Below are positions 8,900 through 17,993 of a stretch of DNA of 58,606 bases, one piece after another. The stretch is from Comamonas sp. (GTDB taxonomy: Bacteria > Pseudomonadota > Gammaproteobacteria > Burkholderiales > Burkholderiaceae_C). Position 1 is the stretch's first letter, and every line of letters begins with the position of its first letter. Position numbers and translations under genes: made by a program. The stretch lies in contig NZ_SPEY01000061.1 of NCBI RefSeq assembly GCF_009360615.1, forward strand, positions 1 to 58,606, in the 5' to 3' direction. Under the pieces are notes generated by a model. That model saw nothing but the letters and a program-made list of their open reading frames with translations, was not told the origin of the DNA and searched no databases.

Positions 8900-9859
8900 T
8901 CAGTCCGCGTTCAGCTGCTGCTCCAGCTCGTGCAGGACCTTGTAGCAGTTGAACACCTGCTGCACGCTGGAGTTGGGTTCGCGGCCTTCCCGGATGGCGG
9001 CGAAGAACTCACGGTCCTGCAGCTCGATGCCGTTCATGGACACGTCGACCTGGGACACATCGATCTTCTCGTCCTTGCCGTTGTACAGATCGTCGTAACG
9101 GGCCAGGTAGGTACCGGTGTCGCCGATGTAGCGGAAGAAGGTACCCAGAGGGCCGTCGTTGTTGAACGACAGGCTCAGCGTGCAGATCGCGCCGTTGGCG
9201 GCCTTGAGCTGGATGCTCATGTCCATGGCGATGCCCAGATCCTTGTGGATCGGGCCTTGCACGGCGTTGGCCTTGACGATGGGGCTGCCGGCCTGGTAGG
9301 CGAACAGGTCCACTGTGTGGGCGGCATGGTGCCACAGCAGGTGGTCGGTCCAGCTGCGGGCCTGGCCCAGCGCATTCATATTGGTGCGGCGGAAGAAGTA
9401 GGTTTGCACATCCATCTGCTGGATGTTGAACTCGCCGGCTTCGATCTTCTTGTGCACCCACTGGTGGCTGGGGTTGAAGCGGCGGGTGTGGCCCACCATG
9501 GCCACCAGGCCGGTCTGCTTTTGCAGCTCGGCCACTTCCTGCGCGTCCTTCAGTGCGTCGGCCAGAGGGATCTCGACCTGCACGTGCTTGCCGGCCTTCA
9601 TGCAGGCGATGGCCTGCTCGGCGTGCATCTGCGTGGGCGTGCACAGGATCACGGCATCGACTTCGGGCAGCGCCAGGCTTTCAGCCAGATCGGTTGCCAC
9701 ATGTGCGATGCCGTATTTGTCGGCCACTTCCTTGGTCTGGTCAAAGCGGCGACCGACCAGGGAGACGACTTCCACGCCGTCGATGTTCTTGATGCCGTCC
9801 AGGTGCTTGATGCCGAAGGCACCCGCGCCAGCCAGCGCTACTTTGATGGTCTTGCTCAT
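8900..9859 (-). CDS. pmdC: 2-hydroxy-4-carboxymuconate-6-semialdehyde dehydrogenase
   Basis: Oxidises the ring-opening product of protocatechuate, as its hemiacetal, to 2-pyrone-4,6-dicarboxylate with NAD(P)+. It belongs to the Gfo/Idh/MocA fold: Rossmann motif GAGAFG at residues 11-16, then EIPLAD in place of the usual EKP motif. Length (319) matches LigC/PmdC. The ATG at 9859 has GGAG 9 bases upstream. It is the last gene of the pmd operon, separated from pmdB by about 90 bases that hold a GC-rich repeat. Assignment rests on family plus the unambiguous ring-cleavage genes beside it. Confidence 0.93.
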   Translation of the reverse strand: MSKTIKVALAGAGAFGIKHLDGIKNIDGVEVVSLVGRRFDQTKEVADKYGIAHVATDLAESLALPEVDAVILCTPTQMHAEQAIACMKAGKHVQVEIPLADALKDAQEVAELQKQTGLVAMVGHTRRFNPSHQWVHKKIEAGEFNIQQMDVQTYFFRRTNMNALGQARSWTDHLLWHHAAHTVDLFAYQAGSPIVKANAVQGPIHKDLGIAMDMSIQLKAANGAICTLSLSFNNDGPLGTFFRYIGDTGTYLARYDDLYNGKDEKIDVSQVDVSMNGIELQDREFFAAIREGREPNSSVQQVFNCYKVLHELEQQLNAD

Positions 9860-9873
9860 GATTGGGATCTCCG

Positions 9874-9948
9874 TAGAGCCGCCTCAAGGAGGCGAAGCCC
9901 CCCACAGGAGGGCAGTGAATACGCGAAGCAGCGAACGTGGTGAAACGT
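9874..9948. repeat. GC-rich intergenic repeat between pmdB and pmdC
   Basis: Contains GCCGCCTCAAGGAGGCG, which pairs as CGCCTC/GAGGCG-type arms, and GCCCCCCACAGGAGGGC, followed by an AAGCAGCGAA stretch. Its style matches the other GC-rich spacers at 12340-12459 and 54377-54471. It lies inside the operon and may act as an mRNA hairpin. Confidence 0.45.
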
Positions 9949-10821
<873 letters not shown>

Positions 10822-11280
10822 TTACTTGCCTTCCTGGTTCTGGTTGCCTGCGCTGCGAGCACTGCCTTGTGGCTGGCGGTGCGCCTGTGCGTCGCCGTCC
10901 TCTCCCACGTAGCGGTTGCCTTCGGCAGAGCGACCTCCGCCCATCATCATGGCGCGGTATTCCTCTTCGGTCATTCCGGTCATGGAGCCCGCCATCTGCT
11001 GGAAGCTCTTGCCGTCGGTGGCGCCGATCTTGGCCAGGAAGTAGATGTTGCCGCCGGTGCGCATGCACCAGTTCAGGTCGCGCGCCAGCACGGCCTGCTT
11101 CTGCTCCTCGGTCATCGCCCACTCGTCGAGATAGGCGCGCTCGTCGGCACGGAAGCGCTCGCGGTTCTCGGCCTTCATCAGGCTCATGCAGAACTGGTTG
11201 AGCCAATAGCCCTTGCGGGACTGTTCGGCATCGAAAATGATGGTGCCGGGCACGTCCAGATACGGTTTTTCCAAAGCCAT
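10822..11280 (-). CDS. pmdA: Protocatechuate 4,5-dioxygenase alpha subunit
   Basis: Small helical subunit that caps the active site of the PmdAB dioxygenase. The sequence fits LigA in its N-terminal two-thirds: VPGTIIFDAEQSRKGYWLNQFCMSLM near the start and the segment around FLAKIGATDGKSFQQMAGSM, with the expected EEYRAMMMGG tail. The last 20 or so residues are polar and low in complexity. A strong GAGGAG lies upstream of the ATG at 11280. Only 3 bases separate it from pmdB. Confidence 0.95.
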   Translation of the reverse strand: MALEKPYLDVPGTIIFDAEQSRKGYWLNQFCMSLMKAENRERFRADERAYLDEWAMTEEQKQAVLARDLNWCMRTGGNIYFLAKIGATDGKSFQQMAGSMTGMTEEEYRAMMMGGGRSAEGNRYVGEDGDAQAHRQPQGSARSAGNQNQEGK

Positions 11281-11361
11281 AAATTCTCCTCGTTACGGAT
11301 GGCGCAGCCCATGCGACAAGGCTGCGGCCTGTTTCCGGGTGTATGTATCGCCGGAACTCCG

Positions 11362-12279
11362 TCAGGCCTCTTCGGGCCAGTACAGACGCATGGGGTTGTC
11401 CACCAGCAGCTTTTGCTGCAGCTGCGCGGTGGGCGCGATATGCGGAATGAAGTCCACCAGCAGGCCGTCGTCGGGCATGTGGTCCTTCAGGTTGGGGTGC
11501 GGCCAGTCCGTGCCCCAGAGCACGCGATCAGGGAATTCCTCGACCACGCGGCGCGCGAAAGGCACCACGTCCTGGTAGGCGTTCTGCTCACCATGAAGCG
11601 CCTTGGGGCCGGTGACGGACAGGCGCTCGGGGCAGGACACCTTGCTCCACACGTTCTGGTGCTCGCGCATGAACTTCAGGAACAGGGCGAACTCTTCGCT
11701 GTCCACGCCCTTGCTGACGTCGGGCCGCCCCATGTGGTCGACCACCACGGTGGTGGGCAGCGCGGTGAAGAAGTCCCACAGCTCGGGCAGGTCCACGGCT
11801 TCGAAATAGATCACCACATGCCAGCCCAGCTTGGCGATGCGCCCGGCGATCTCCATCAGCTCGTCCTTGGGCGTGAAGTCCACCAGACGCTTGACGAAGT
11901 TGAAGCGCACGCCGCGCACACCGGCGTCATGCAGCTCCTGCAGTTCTGCATCGCTGATGGAGCGCTTGACCGTGGCCACGCCACGGGCCTTGCCGCCCGA
12001 GGACTTGCAGGCATCGACCATGGCGCGGTTGTCCGCACCGTGGCAGGTGGCCTGCACCACCACATTGCGTGCAAAACCCAGGTGGTCGCGCAGCGCAAAC
12101 AGCTGGGTCTTGCTGGCGTCGCAGGGCGTGTACTTGCGCTCGGGGGCAAAGGGGAACTCGTTGCCGGGGCCGAACACGTGGCAGTGCGCATCCACAGCGC
12201 CGGCAGGCAGCTTGAACTGGGGCTTGCTGGGGTTGGCATACCAGTCCAGCCAGCCGGGGGTCTTTTCAAATTGGCTCAT
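11362..12279 (-). CDS. pmdD: 2-pyrone-4,6-dicarboxylate hydrolase
   Basis: Opens the lactone 2-pyrone-4,6-dicarboxylate, giving 4-oxalomesaconate or its tautomer. It is an amidohydrolase-fold protein with DAHCHVFGPG near the start and GTDWPHPN near the C-terminus, as in LigI, which is known to work without a divalent metal. The ATG at 12279 follows AGGAAAA and gives 305 residues; an upstream in-frame start would add 19 residues of non-family sequence. It lies between pmdF and pmdA in the operon. Confidence 0.94.
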   Translation of the reverse strand: MSQFEKTPGWLDWYANPSKPQFKLPAGAVDAHCHVFGPGNEFPFAPERKYTPCDASKTQLFALRDHLGFARNVVVQATCHGADNRAMVDACKSSGGKARGVATVKRSISDAELQELHDAGVRGVRFNFVKRLVDFTPKDELMEIAGRIAKLGWHVVIYFEAVDLPELWDFFTALPTTVVVDHMGRPDVSKGVDSEEFALFLKFMREHQNVWSKVSCPERLSVTGPKALHGEQNAYQDVVPFARRVVEEFPDRVLWGTDWPHPNLKDHMPDDGLLVDFIPHIAPTAQLQQKLLVDNPMRLYWPEEA

Positions 12280-12339
12280 TTGTCTTTTCCTCGATAGTCT
12301 GTGAGTGGGCCATAGCCGCCAATACTGGCGCCGCACAAC

Positions 12340-12459
12340 TCAGAGATGCCAAGCAAGAGCCGCCTCGCAGCGAGGGCATCGCCCCCCCCCCCGCATTGCG
12401 AAACAAAGCGAGAGAGGGGGACGGCGCGGGGCCGCCTAAGCGAAGCGACTCAGGGGGTG
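12340..12459. repeat. GC-rich spacer with a C11 run between pmdF and pmdD
   Basis: Contains an 11-base C homopolymer at 12382-12392 and, on the minus strand, CCCCTGAGTCGCTTCGC, which closely matches CCCCTGAGCCGCTTCGCG at the gentisate operon (from about 54371). No reading frame fits. It looks like a degenerate member of a Comamonadaceae intergenic repeat lodged inside the operon. Confidence 0.5.
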
Positions 12460-13143
12460 TTAGTCAATATATTTCAGGCCGGCCTTTTCCAGGGGCTCGC
12501 GCATCTTGTACATATCCAGGCCCAGGACGCCCGAGGCCAGCTTGGCGCGCTTTTCGCCTTCGAAGCTTTCGCGCTTCTGGGCAGCGGCCAGCACTTCCAC
12601 GGCACGCGCGGCGGGCACGCAGACCACGCCGTCGTCGTCGGCCACGATCACGTCACCGGGCGTGACCAGCATGCCGGCGCAGACGATGGGGATGTTGACC
12701 GAGCCCAGGGTGGCCTTGATCGTGCCCTTGGAAGAGATGGCCTTGCTCCAGACCGGAAAGTCCATCTCCTGCAGCGTCTTCACGTCACGCACGCCGGCAT
12801 CGATGATCAGCGCGCGTGCGCCGCGCGCCTGGAAGCTGGTGGCCAGCAGGTCACCGAAGTAGCCGTCGGAGCACTCGGCGGTGACGGCAGCGACCACGAT
12901 GTCGCCGGGCTGAATCTGCTCGGCCGCCACATGCATCATCCAGTTGTCGCCGGGCTGCAGCAGCACCGTGACGGCCGTGCCCGAGACCTGCTTGCCGGCA
13001 TAGATGGGGCGCATATAGGGCTTGAGCAGGCCGACGCGGCCCATGGCCTCGTGCACGGTGGCGGAGCCCAGGGCGGCCAGGCCGTCAGCAGCAGCGCGGT
13101 CGGCGCGCTGGATATTGCGGTAGACAACTCCCAGTTCGTACAT
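12460..13143 (-). CDS. pmdF: 4-carboxy-4-hydroxy-2-oxoadipate aldolase
   Basis: Last step of the protocatechuate 4,5-pathway: splits 4-carboxy-4-hydroxy-2-oxoadipate into pyruvate and oxaloacetate using a divalent metal. It is a class II aldolase of the RraA-like fold. The acidic RD motif is visible in [14 protein letters not shown] (about residues 115-128), and [11 protein letters not shown] precedes it. Length (227) matches LigK/ProA aldolases. The ATG at 13143 follows AGAGGT. Confidence 0.95.
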   Translation of the reverse strand: MYELGVVYRNIQRADRAAADGLAALGSATVHEAMGRVGLLKPYMRPIYAGKQVSGTAVTVLLQPGDNWMMHVAAEQIQPGDIVVAAVTAECSDGYFGDLLATSFQARGARALIIDAGVRDVKTLQEMDFPVWSKAISSKGTIKATLGSVNIPIVCAGMLVTPGDVIVADDDGVVCVPAARAVEVLAAAQKRESFEGEKRAKLASGVLGLDMYKMREPLEKAGLKYID

Positions 13144-13275
13144 GGAAATACCTCTTTGCTTTGACGTGATTGATTAGAAAAGTGAGCTGACATCGCTTGC
13201 AGTCAAGCAGATGCGTAGAGATCTATTAGTGAAACCTTTTCACATCAGGCGCTAGCAGCTCTCTTTTCTGAGAAG

Positions 13276-14304
13276 TTACAGACCCTTGGCCTTCAGCGCC
13301 TTGTCCAGACGCGTGAACACGCGGCGGGCGTTGCCTTCGTACACGGCGTGCTTTTCATCGGCCGTCAGGTTCTGCGTGGCTTCGATGTAGCGCTTGGTGT
13401 CGTCGTAGTAGTGACCGGTCTGCGGATCGATGCCGCGCACGGCACCGATCATTTCGCTGGCGAACAGGATGTTCTTGGTCGGAATCACTTCCGTCAGCAG
13501 ATTGATGCCGGGCTGGTGGTAGACGCAGGTGTCGAAGTAGATGTTGTTGAGCAGATGCTCTTCCAGCAGCGGCTTCTTCATCTCCTGCGCCAGACCGCGG
13601 AAGCGGCCCCAGTGGTAAGGCACGGCGCCGCCGCCATGGGGAATCAGGAACTTCAGGGTCGGGAAGTCCTTGAACAGATCCGAAGTCAGGCACTGCATGA
13701 AAGCCGTGGTGTCGGCATTCAGATAGTGGCTGCCCGTGGTGTGGAAGCAGCTGTTGCAGCTGGTGGAGACGTGGATCATCGCGGGGATGTCGTACTCCAC
13801 CATCTTCTCGTAGATGGGGTACCAGCTCTTGTCGGACAGCGGGGGCGAAGTCCAGTGGCCGCCCGAGGGGTCGGGGTTCAGGTTGATGCCGACGTTGCCG
13901 TACTGCTCCACGCACTTGACCAGCTCTGGGATGCAGGTTGCAGGGTCCACGCCGGGCGACTGGGGCAGCATGGCGGCGGGGATGAAGTGGTCGGGGAACA
14001 GCTCGCTGACGCGAAAGCACAGCTCGTTGCAGATGGCGGCCCAGGTGCTGGAGGTCTGGAAGTCACCGATGTGGTGCGCCATGAACGAGGCACGGGGGCT
14101 GAAGATGGTCAGATCGGAACCACGCTCCTTCATCAGGCGCAGCTGGTTGGTTTCGATGGTCTCGCGGATTTCATCGTCGCTGATCTTCAGATCGGCCACC
14201 GACGGGGTCTTGCTCGGGTCCTTGAGGCCGGCGATCTGCAGATCGCGCCATGCGCCCAGGGCCGCAGGTGCCGTGGTGTAGTGACCGTGTACGTCAATGA
14301 TCAT
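13276..14304 (-). CDS. pmdE: 4-oxalomesaconate hydratase
   Basis: Adds water to 4-oxalomesaconate to give 4-carboxy-4-hydroxy-2-oxoadipate. An amidohydrolase-superfamily protein of LigJ type: it opens with MIIDVHGHYTT, whose HxH pair is a metal-binding element, and has HVSTSCNSCFHTTGSHYL and LKFLIPHGGGAVPYHWGR further on. The ATG at 14304 follows GGAG by 8 bases and gives 342 residues; an upstream start in the same frame lacks this. It follows pmdK by 39 bases. Confidence 0.94.
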   Translation of the reverse strand: MIIDVHGHYTTAPAALGAWRDLQIAGLKDPSKTPSVADLKISDDEIRETIETNQLRLMKERGSDLTIFSPRASFMAHHIGDFQTSSTWAAICNELCFRVSELFPDHFIPAAMLPQSPGVDPATCIPELVKCVEQYGNVGINLNPDPSGGHWTSPPLSDKSWYPIYEKMVEYDIPAMIHVSTSCNSCFHTTGSHYLNADTTAFMQCLTSDLFKDFPTLKFLIPHGGGAVPYHWGRFRGLAQEMKKPLLEEHLLNNIYFDTCVYHQPGINLLTEVIPTKNILFASEMIGAVRGIDPQTGHYYDDTKRYIEATQNLTADEKHAVYEGNARRVFTRLDKALKAKGL

Positions 14305-14343
14305 CTTCAAGCTCCGTTCAAAAAAATTCGTCAATCAACAGGT

Positions 14344-15741
14344 TCAGTGCGCGCCGCCCAGGCCCAGCATGGAGGTGCGGGGCGCTCCACCGGCATAGCG
14401 GTTCTTGACCAGCAGCGCCAGCGCGGCGATCACACCGGGGATGGCCACCACCATGAAGACCTGCGGCAGCTCCAGGTGACGGCGCGACAGCTCGGCCACC
14501 AGGAAAGAGCCGGCAATGCCGCCGAAGCGGCCGATGCCCAGCATCCAGGACACGCCGCTGGCGCGGCATTCCGTGGGGTAGTACTCGGCAGCCAGCGCCT
14601 GCATGGACGACTGTGCCGCATTCATCAGCAAACCGGCGATGAAAACCGAAGCCACCAGCATGCCCACGCCACCGCCGAGCACCTGGCCGATGAACGCCAC
14701 GCCCAGACTGGTCAGGAAGTAGCCCGTCGCGATGATCAGATTGGCATTCCAGCGGTCCATCAGCAGGCCGACAAAGATCGCGCCCACGCCGCCGAGCTGG
14801 AACAGCGCGGCAATCACGGCTGCCTGGCTGGGAGGCACGCCCGCCTCCTTGAACAGCACAGGCATCCAGTTGACCAGGCCGTAGACGATCACCAGGCCCA
14901 TGAAATAGGTCACCCACAGGGCCAGCGTGCCGATCAGATATTTCTGCGAGAACACCAGACGCAGACCCTGTGGGCCCTGCTGCGCCTGGGCAGCCGCCTC
15001 GCCGCCGTCGTTGAGCACGAAACGCGCGGCATTGCGGGTGCCGGCGGCGATGCGCACCATCACCTTGCGAACGCGGTCGGCCGAGTAGTTCTTGAGCACC
15101 ATGAAGCGCACGGACTCGGGCAACATCACGATCATCAGCACGGCCAGGATCAGGGGCACCACGCCGCCCACGATCAGCAGGCTGCGCCAGCCGAAATGCG
15201 GAATCATCCAGGCCGCGATAAAGCCGCCGAAGGCCGAGCCGATGGGGAAGCCGCAGAACATGCAGTTGGTGATGAAGGAACGCTTGCTGTCAGGGCAGTA
15301 TTCATTCATCAGCGTGATCGCATTGGGCATGGCAGCGCCCAGACCCAGGCCGGTGATGAAGCGCCAGATGGTCAGGCCTTGCAGGTCGTGCACCAGGCCG
15401 GAAGCAATCGAGGCACCGCCCATCACCACCGAAGCGATGATCAGCACGGTCTTGCGGCCCACGCGATCCGCCAGCGGCCCCGCGCCCAGTGCGCCGAACG
15501 CCAGGCCGAACAGGGCGGCGCTCAGCACTGGCCCCAGATGGGACTTGTCGATGCCCCATTCGCCCAGCAGCGAAGGTGCGATGAAGCCGATGGCGGCGGT
15601 ATCAAAGCCATCGAGCAGAACAATCAGAAAACAGAGGAAGAAAATCCCCCACTGAAAGCCCGAGAACGGGCTCTGGTTGAGCACGGTCTGCACGTTGACG
15701 ACCGTCGGGTCGGTGTTCTGTTTGCTAGTTTGCGAAGTCAT
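14344..15741 (-). CDS. pmdK: MFS aromatic-acid:H+ symporter for protocatechuate uptake
   Basis: A 12-helix major-facilitator transporter of the aromatic acid:H+ symporter family (PcaK-like). The family motif DGFDTAAIGF lies in the first helix (about residues 45-54), followed by the loop GPLADRVGRKTVL. A second GLLMDRW loop marks the duplicated half. Length (465) is typical. Its place in the pmd operon makes protocatechuate or related hydroxybenzoates the likely cargo. The start codon has only a weak ribosome-binding site. Confidence 0.92.
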   Translation of the reverse strand: MTSQTSKQNTDPTVVNVQTVLNQSPFSGFQWGIFFLCFLIVLLDGFDTAAIGFIAPSLLGEWGIDKSHLGPVLSAALFGLAFGALGAGPLADRVGRKTVLIIASVVMGGASIASGLVHDLQGLTIWRFITGLGLGAAMPNAITLMNEYCPDSKRSFITNCMFCGFPIGSAFGGFIAAWMIPHFGWRSLLIVGGVVPLILAVLMIVMLPESVRFMVLKNYSADRVRKVMVRIAAGTRNAARFVLNDGGEAAAQAQQGPQGLRLVFSQKYLIGTLALWVTYFMGLVIVYGLVNWMPVLFKEAGVPPSQAAVIAALFQLGGVGAIFVGLLMDRWNANLIIATGYFLTSLGVAFIGQVLGGGVGMLVASVFIAGLLMNAAQSSMQALAAEYYPTECRASGVSWMLGIGRFGGIAGSFLVAELSRRHLELPQVFMVVAIPGVIAALALLVKNRYAGGAPRTSMLGLGGAH

Positions 15742-15833
15742 ATTTGGAATCTCAGTTGCCTCTCTTTGTCGCCTCTATCTCCTGTCTCGCGGCTGGCGCC
15801 AAAGCCTCGAAGGCATCTGGTACGTCCGTCACG

Positions 15834-15854
15834 AAAGGGCTATGACTGCCCTTT
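15834..15854 (-). other. Hairpin in the pmdU-pmdK intergenic mRNA
   Basis: A seven-bp stem (AAAGGGC with GCCCTTT) around a seven-base loop, in the 161-base gap between pmdU and pmdK. No T run follows, so it is more likely a processing or stability element than a terminator. Confidence 0.4.
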
Positions 15855-15902
15855 TGCTGGATGGGGTGCAGTGACCAGGCCCCCGCCTGGGCACGAATCA
15901 AT

Positions 15903-16595
15903 TCAAGCGGGCTCCATGCCCTGGCGGCGCTTGGCCGCTGCTGCCGCCGGCGAGGCCATGAAGGCCAGCAGGCGCTGCACGGCGTCCACATGGGCCGAAC
16001 CCGCCACCACGCCGGCAGAAAAAACGGTATCGATGGCAATCGCGGCAGGCAGGCCGCCCACGATGCGGATGCCCTCGACATGGATCAGCTCGCTCAGTTG
16101 CTGAAAGCCCAGCGCCACCTCCCCCGAAGCGATCATGGTGCCTACGGGGATACCGGGCCTGGCCTGCACGATGCGGGACTGGATCTGGTCGGCGATTCCC
16201 CAGCGCTCGAACAGCTTCTGCAGCGCCACACCGCTGGGACCGGTGGAATAACCGATGCTGGGCGCGGCCAGCACGGCAGCGCGCACGGACTCTTCGGAGC
16301 CGATATCGGGCAGGTCTGCCCCAGAAGGCACGGCCACGGCGGTGCTGGAGAGCACCAGATCCACCTTGCTGCCCGCCACCACCCGGCCGGCGGCCTGCAG
16401 CTTGTCGATGGCGTTGGAGGCCAGGAAGACCACATCGAAGGACTCCGCGCCGGACTGCACGCGCTGCGCGGCATCCACACCGCCCACGGATTCGATATGC
16501 ACCGGCTCGCCGCCCTGGGCCTGCCAGGCGGCTGCCAGATCGGCGAGAACCTGGCGGGTTGCCATGGAAGAAATGCCCTTGAGTGCTGCGCTCAT
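15903..16595 (-). CDS. pmdU: ModA-like substrate-binding-fold protein, first gene of the pmd operon (candidate 4-oxalomesaconate tautomerase)
   Basis: The 230-residue sequence resembles bacterial extracellular solute-binding proteins of the ModA type: FDVVFLASNAIDKL, then SIGYSTGPSGVALQKLFERWGI, then GEVALGFQQLSELI. It has no signal peptide (it begins MSAALKGISSMATRQV), so it should stay in the cytoplasm. The ATG at 16595 follows AGGAG. From memory, the Comamonas sp. E6 operon has a novel pathway gene pmdU, needed for 4-oxalomesaconate isomerisation, just upstream of pmdK; position supports that name here. The enzymatic role is inferred from context, not seen in the fold. Confidence 0.68.
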   Translation of the reverse strand: MSAALKGISSMATRQVLADLAAAWQAQGGEPVHIESVGGVDAAQRVQSGAESFDVVFLASNAIDKLQAAGRVVAGSKVDLVLSSTAVAVPSGADLPDIGSEESVRAAVLAAPSIGYSTGPSGVALQKLFERWGIADQIQSRIVQARPGIPVGTMIASGEVALGFQQLSELIHVEGIRIVGGLPAAIAIDTVFSAGVVAGSAHVDAVQRLLAFMASPAAAAAKRRQGMEPA

Positions 16596-16791
16596 GCCGG
16601 AAGACTCCTGAAATGGATGCGGTGGCCGCCTTGATCCGCCCCCGCCATCCAGGCTTTGCGAGCCACTCCCTCACGCTGCGGGCTCGGTGAGCCGACTGGA
16701 CCGGGACGCTCGACGGGGCTTGCGCAAGGGCAACCATCCAGTCAAAACGAATAAGCCTATTGTCGGCAGCCTGGAGGACTCCCACTAGGCA

Positions 16792-16834
16792 AGCACCCTG
16801 CTAGCAGCTATGCCGTCAAAGCATAGCAAAGTGC
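16792..16834. promoter_or_regulatory. Inverted-repeat operator candidate upstream of the pmd operon
   Basis: GCTATGC at 16807-16813 is mirrored by GCATAGC at 16821-16827 with seven bases between. Flanking AGCAC and GTGCT extend the symmetry to 43 bases. It lies about 210-240 bases upstream of the pmdU start, in the only large gap before the operon. The size of the core fits a regulator dimer site; which regulator binds is unknown, and no regulator gene lies beside it. Confidence 0.5.
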
Positions 16835-16885
16835 TCGCTCATATCACGTATAAATACCTACAAACAAAGCCTTATCCTGATAATG

Positions 16886-16925
16886 CAAAAAGGCCGGGCG
16901 CTATTTTTTCAATAGCACCCAGCCT
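16886..16925 (-). terminator. Rho-independent terminator of the His-rich protein gene
   Basis: On the minus strand, a long GC-rich stem (GGCTGGGTGCTATT against AATAGCGCCCGGCC, one mismatch) with an A-rich loop is followed by TTTTT. It lies about 50 bases after the stop of the gene ending at 16973 and insulates the pmd operon from it. Confidence 0.85.
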
Positions 16926-16972
16926 CCATTGCTGCGCATTAGCAACAGTAAATTTAGTGGTTAACCCCTAAT

Positions 16973-17479
16973 TTAGTCGCCATGGCGTCCATGCCCGCGG
17001 CCATGACCATGACCACGTCCGCGGTCGTCGCGATCATGCCTGTCCCAGCCACGCCGGTCGTCGCGATCGCCTCGGTCCCAGTGCCCGTGGTCGCGGCGCT
17101 CGTCATGCCAGTCGCGTCGCTCGTGGCGGTAATGTGGCGGCGGGGCTGCACGCCAATGGGGTGGCGGGTTACGAAGGAAGTAGACGGGCTGACCGCAGGC
17201 ATGGTAGCGGCCACAGTAGCGGCGCCAGTTGCGCGAATGACCGGGCGGCACCCACATATAGATGGGCTGCACCTGTGGCACCACCGGACCGCCCCACATC
17301 GGCTGGGCATACAGCAGCTGTGGCGCGGGTGCATTGCCGATGTTGACCTGGCCGTAGACCCCGGGTGCCAGTTGCCCGGATATGGAGCCGCTGATGTAAG
17401 CCTGGGCCTGGGCGGCACCCGCTGCGCAAACCAGCGCCAGGGCCGCCAGGCTGCGGGTGAGTGAAGTGCGATTGGACAT
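16973..17479 (-). CDS. Secreted protein of unknown function with His/Asp/Arg-rich tail
   Basis: Begins with a clear Sec signal peptide (positively charged start, then LAALALVCAAGAAQAQA; cleavage near residue 26). The middle is Pro/Gly-rich with aromatic residues (YIWVPP-like stretches) and two cysteines in RRYCGRYHACG. The last 60 residues are almost all His, Asp, Arg and Gly. Such tails can bind metal ions, but nothing in the sequence proves it. Similar short proteins are common as hypothetical genes in betaproteobacteria. It stands alone with its own terminator. Confidence 0.8.
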   Translation of the reverse strand: MSNRTSLTRSLAALALVCAAGAAQAQAYISGSISGQLAPGVYGQVNIGNAPAPQLLYAQPMWGGPVVPQVQPIYMWVPPGHSRNWRRYCGRYHACGQPVYFLRNPPPHWRAAPPPHYRHERRDWHDERRDHGHWDRGDRDDRRGWDRHDRDDRGRGHGHGRGHGRHGD

Positions 17480-17645
17480 ATGTCTCCATGCTCGATAAAG
17501 ATCACCGTGGGCCGGCGAGATCGCGCTTCAACCCGGAAACGCTTCTGTCCTTAACGCCTCAGGGCCACTTCCCGCTGACCCGTCGCCCACATCAAGGGTA
17601 ATAAGGCGTAAGACCCCGAACCGGCCGGGCGCGAAGGCCGTGCGC

Positions 17646-17993
17646 TCACCGGATCGTCTGGCCCTGCAGGCCCTTTTTCAGTATCAGATCCACCACGGGC
17701 TGCTCGCGCTTGTTGGCGCGCATGCAGTGATCCTTCTGGAAATGATCGGTGATTCTGATGACCCAGCGCGCCCAACGCTTGTTCTCGCGTTCGCGCCAGG
17801 CGTGCGATGAAACGCTTTCCCAGGCATAGCCGTTGAGCACAGCGGCATTGACGAAATGGTCCAGCGCGCGCACTCCGGCCCTGCCCCGCTCCGTCTTGCC
17901 GAACAGGCCGACCCAGCAAAGAATCAGCCAGCCCACCACTGCCAGCGGGACGACGGCGCACATCAACACAAAACCTGCCAGGCGCTCCTTCAT
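17646..17993 (-). CDS. Small membrane-anchored protein of unknown function, last gene of the capsule operon
   Basis: 115 residues. One membrane segment lies at about residues 7-30 (AGFVLMCAVVPLAVVGWLILCWVG); the rest is soluble and basic, rich in Arg, Lys and Trp. I recognise no family. Its ATG overlaps the stop of the cytochrome P450 gene by four bases, so it is probably translated together with it. It could be an accessory or membrane tether for the P450; that is inference. Confidence 0.75.
   Translation of the reverse strand: MKERLAGFVLMCAVVPLAVVGWLILCWVGLFGKTERGRAGVRALDHFVNAAVLNGYAWESVSSHAWRERENKRWARWVIRITDHFQKDHCMRANKREQPVVDLILKKGLQGQTIR

Noticed and set aside
13348..16104. Plus-strand open frame of 918 codons across pmdE, pmdK and pmdU
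   Set aside because: It is antisense to three clear genes; its composition (His, Gln, Gly, Ala) is the usual shadow of GC-rich genes and it has no domain.
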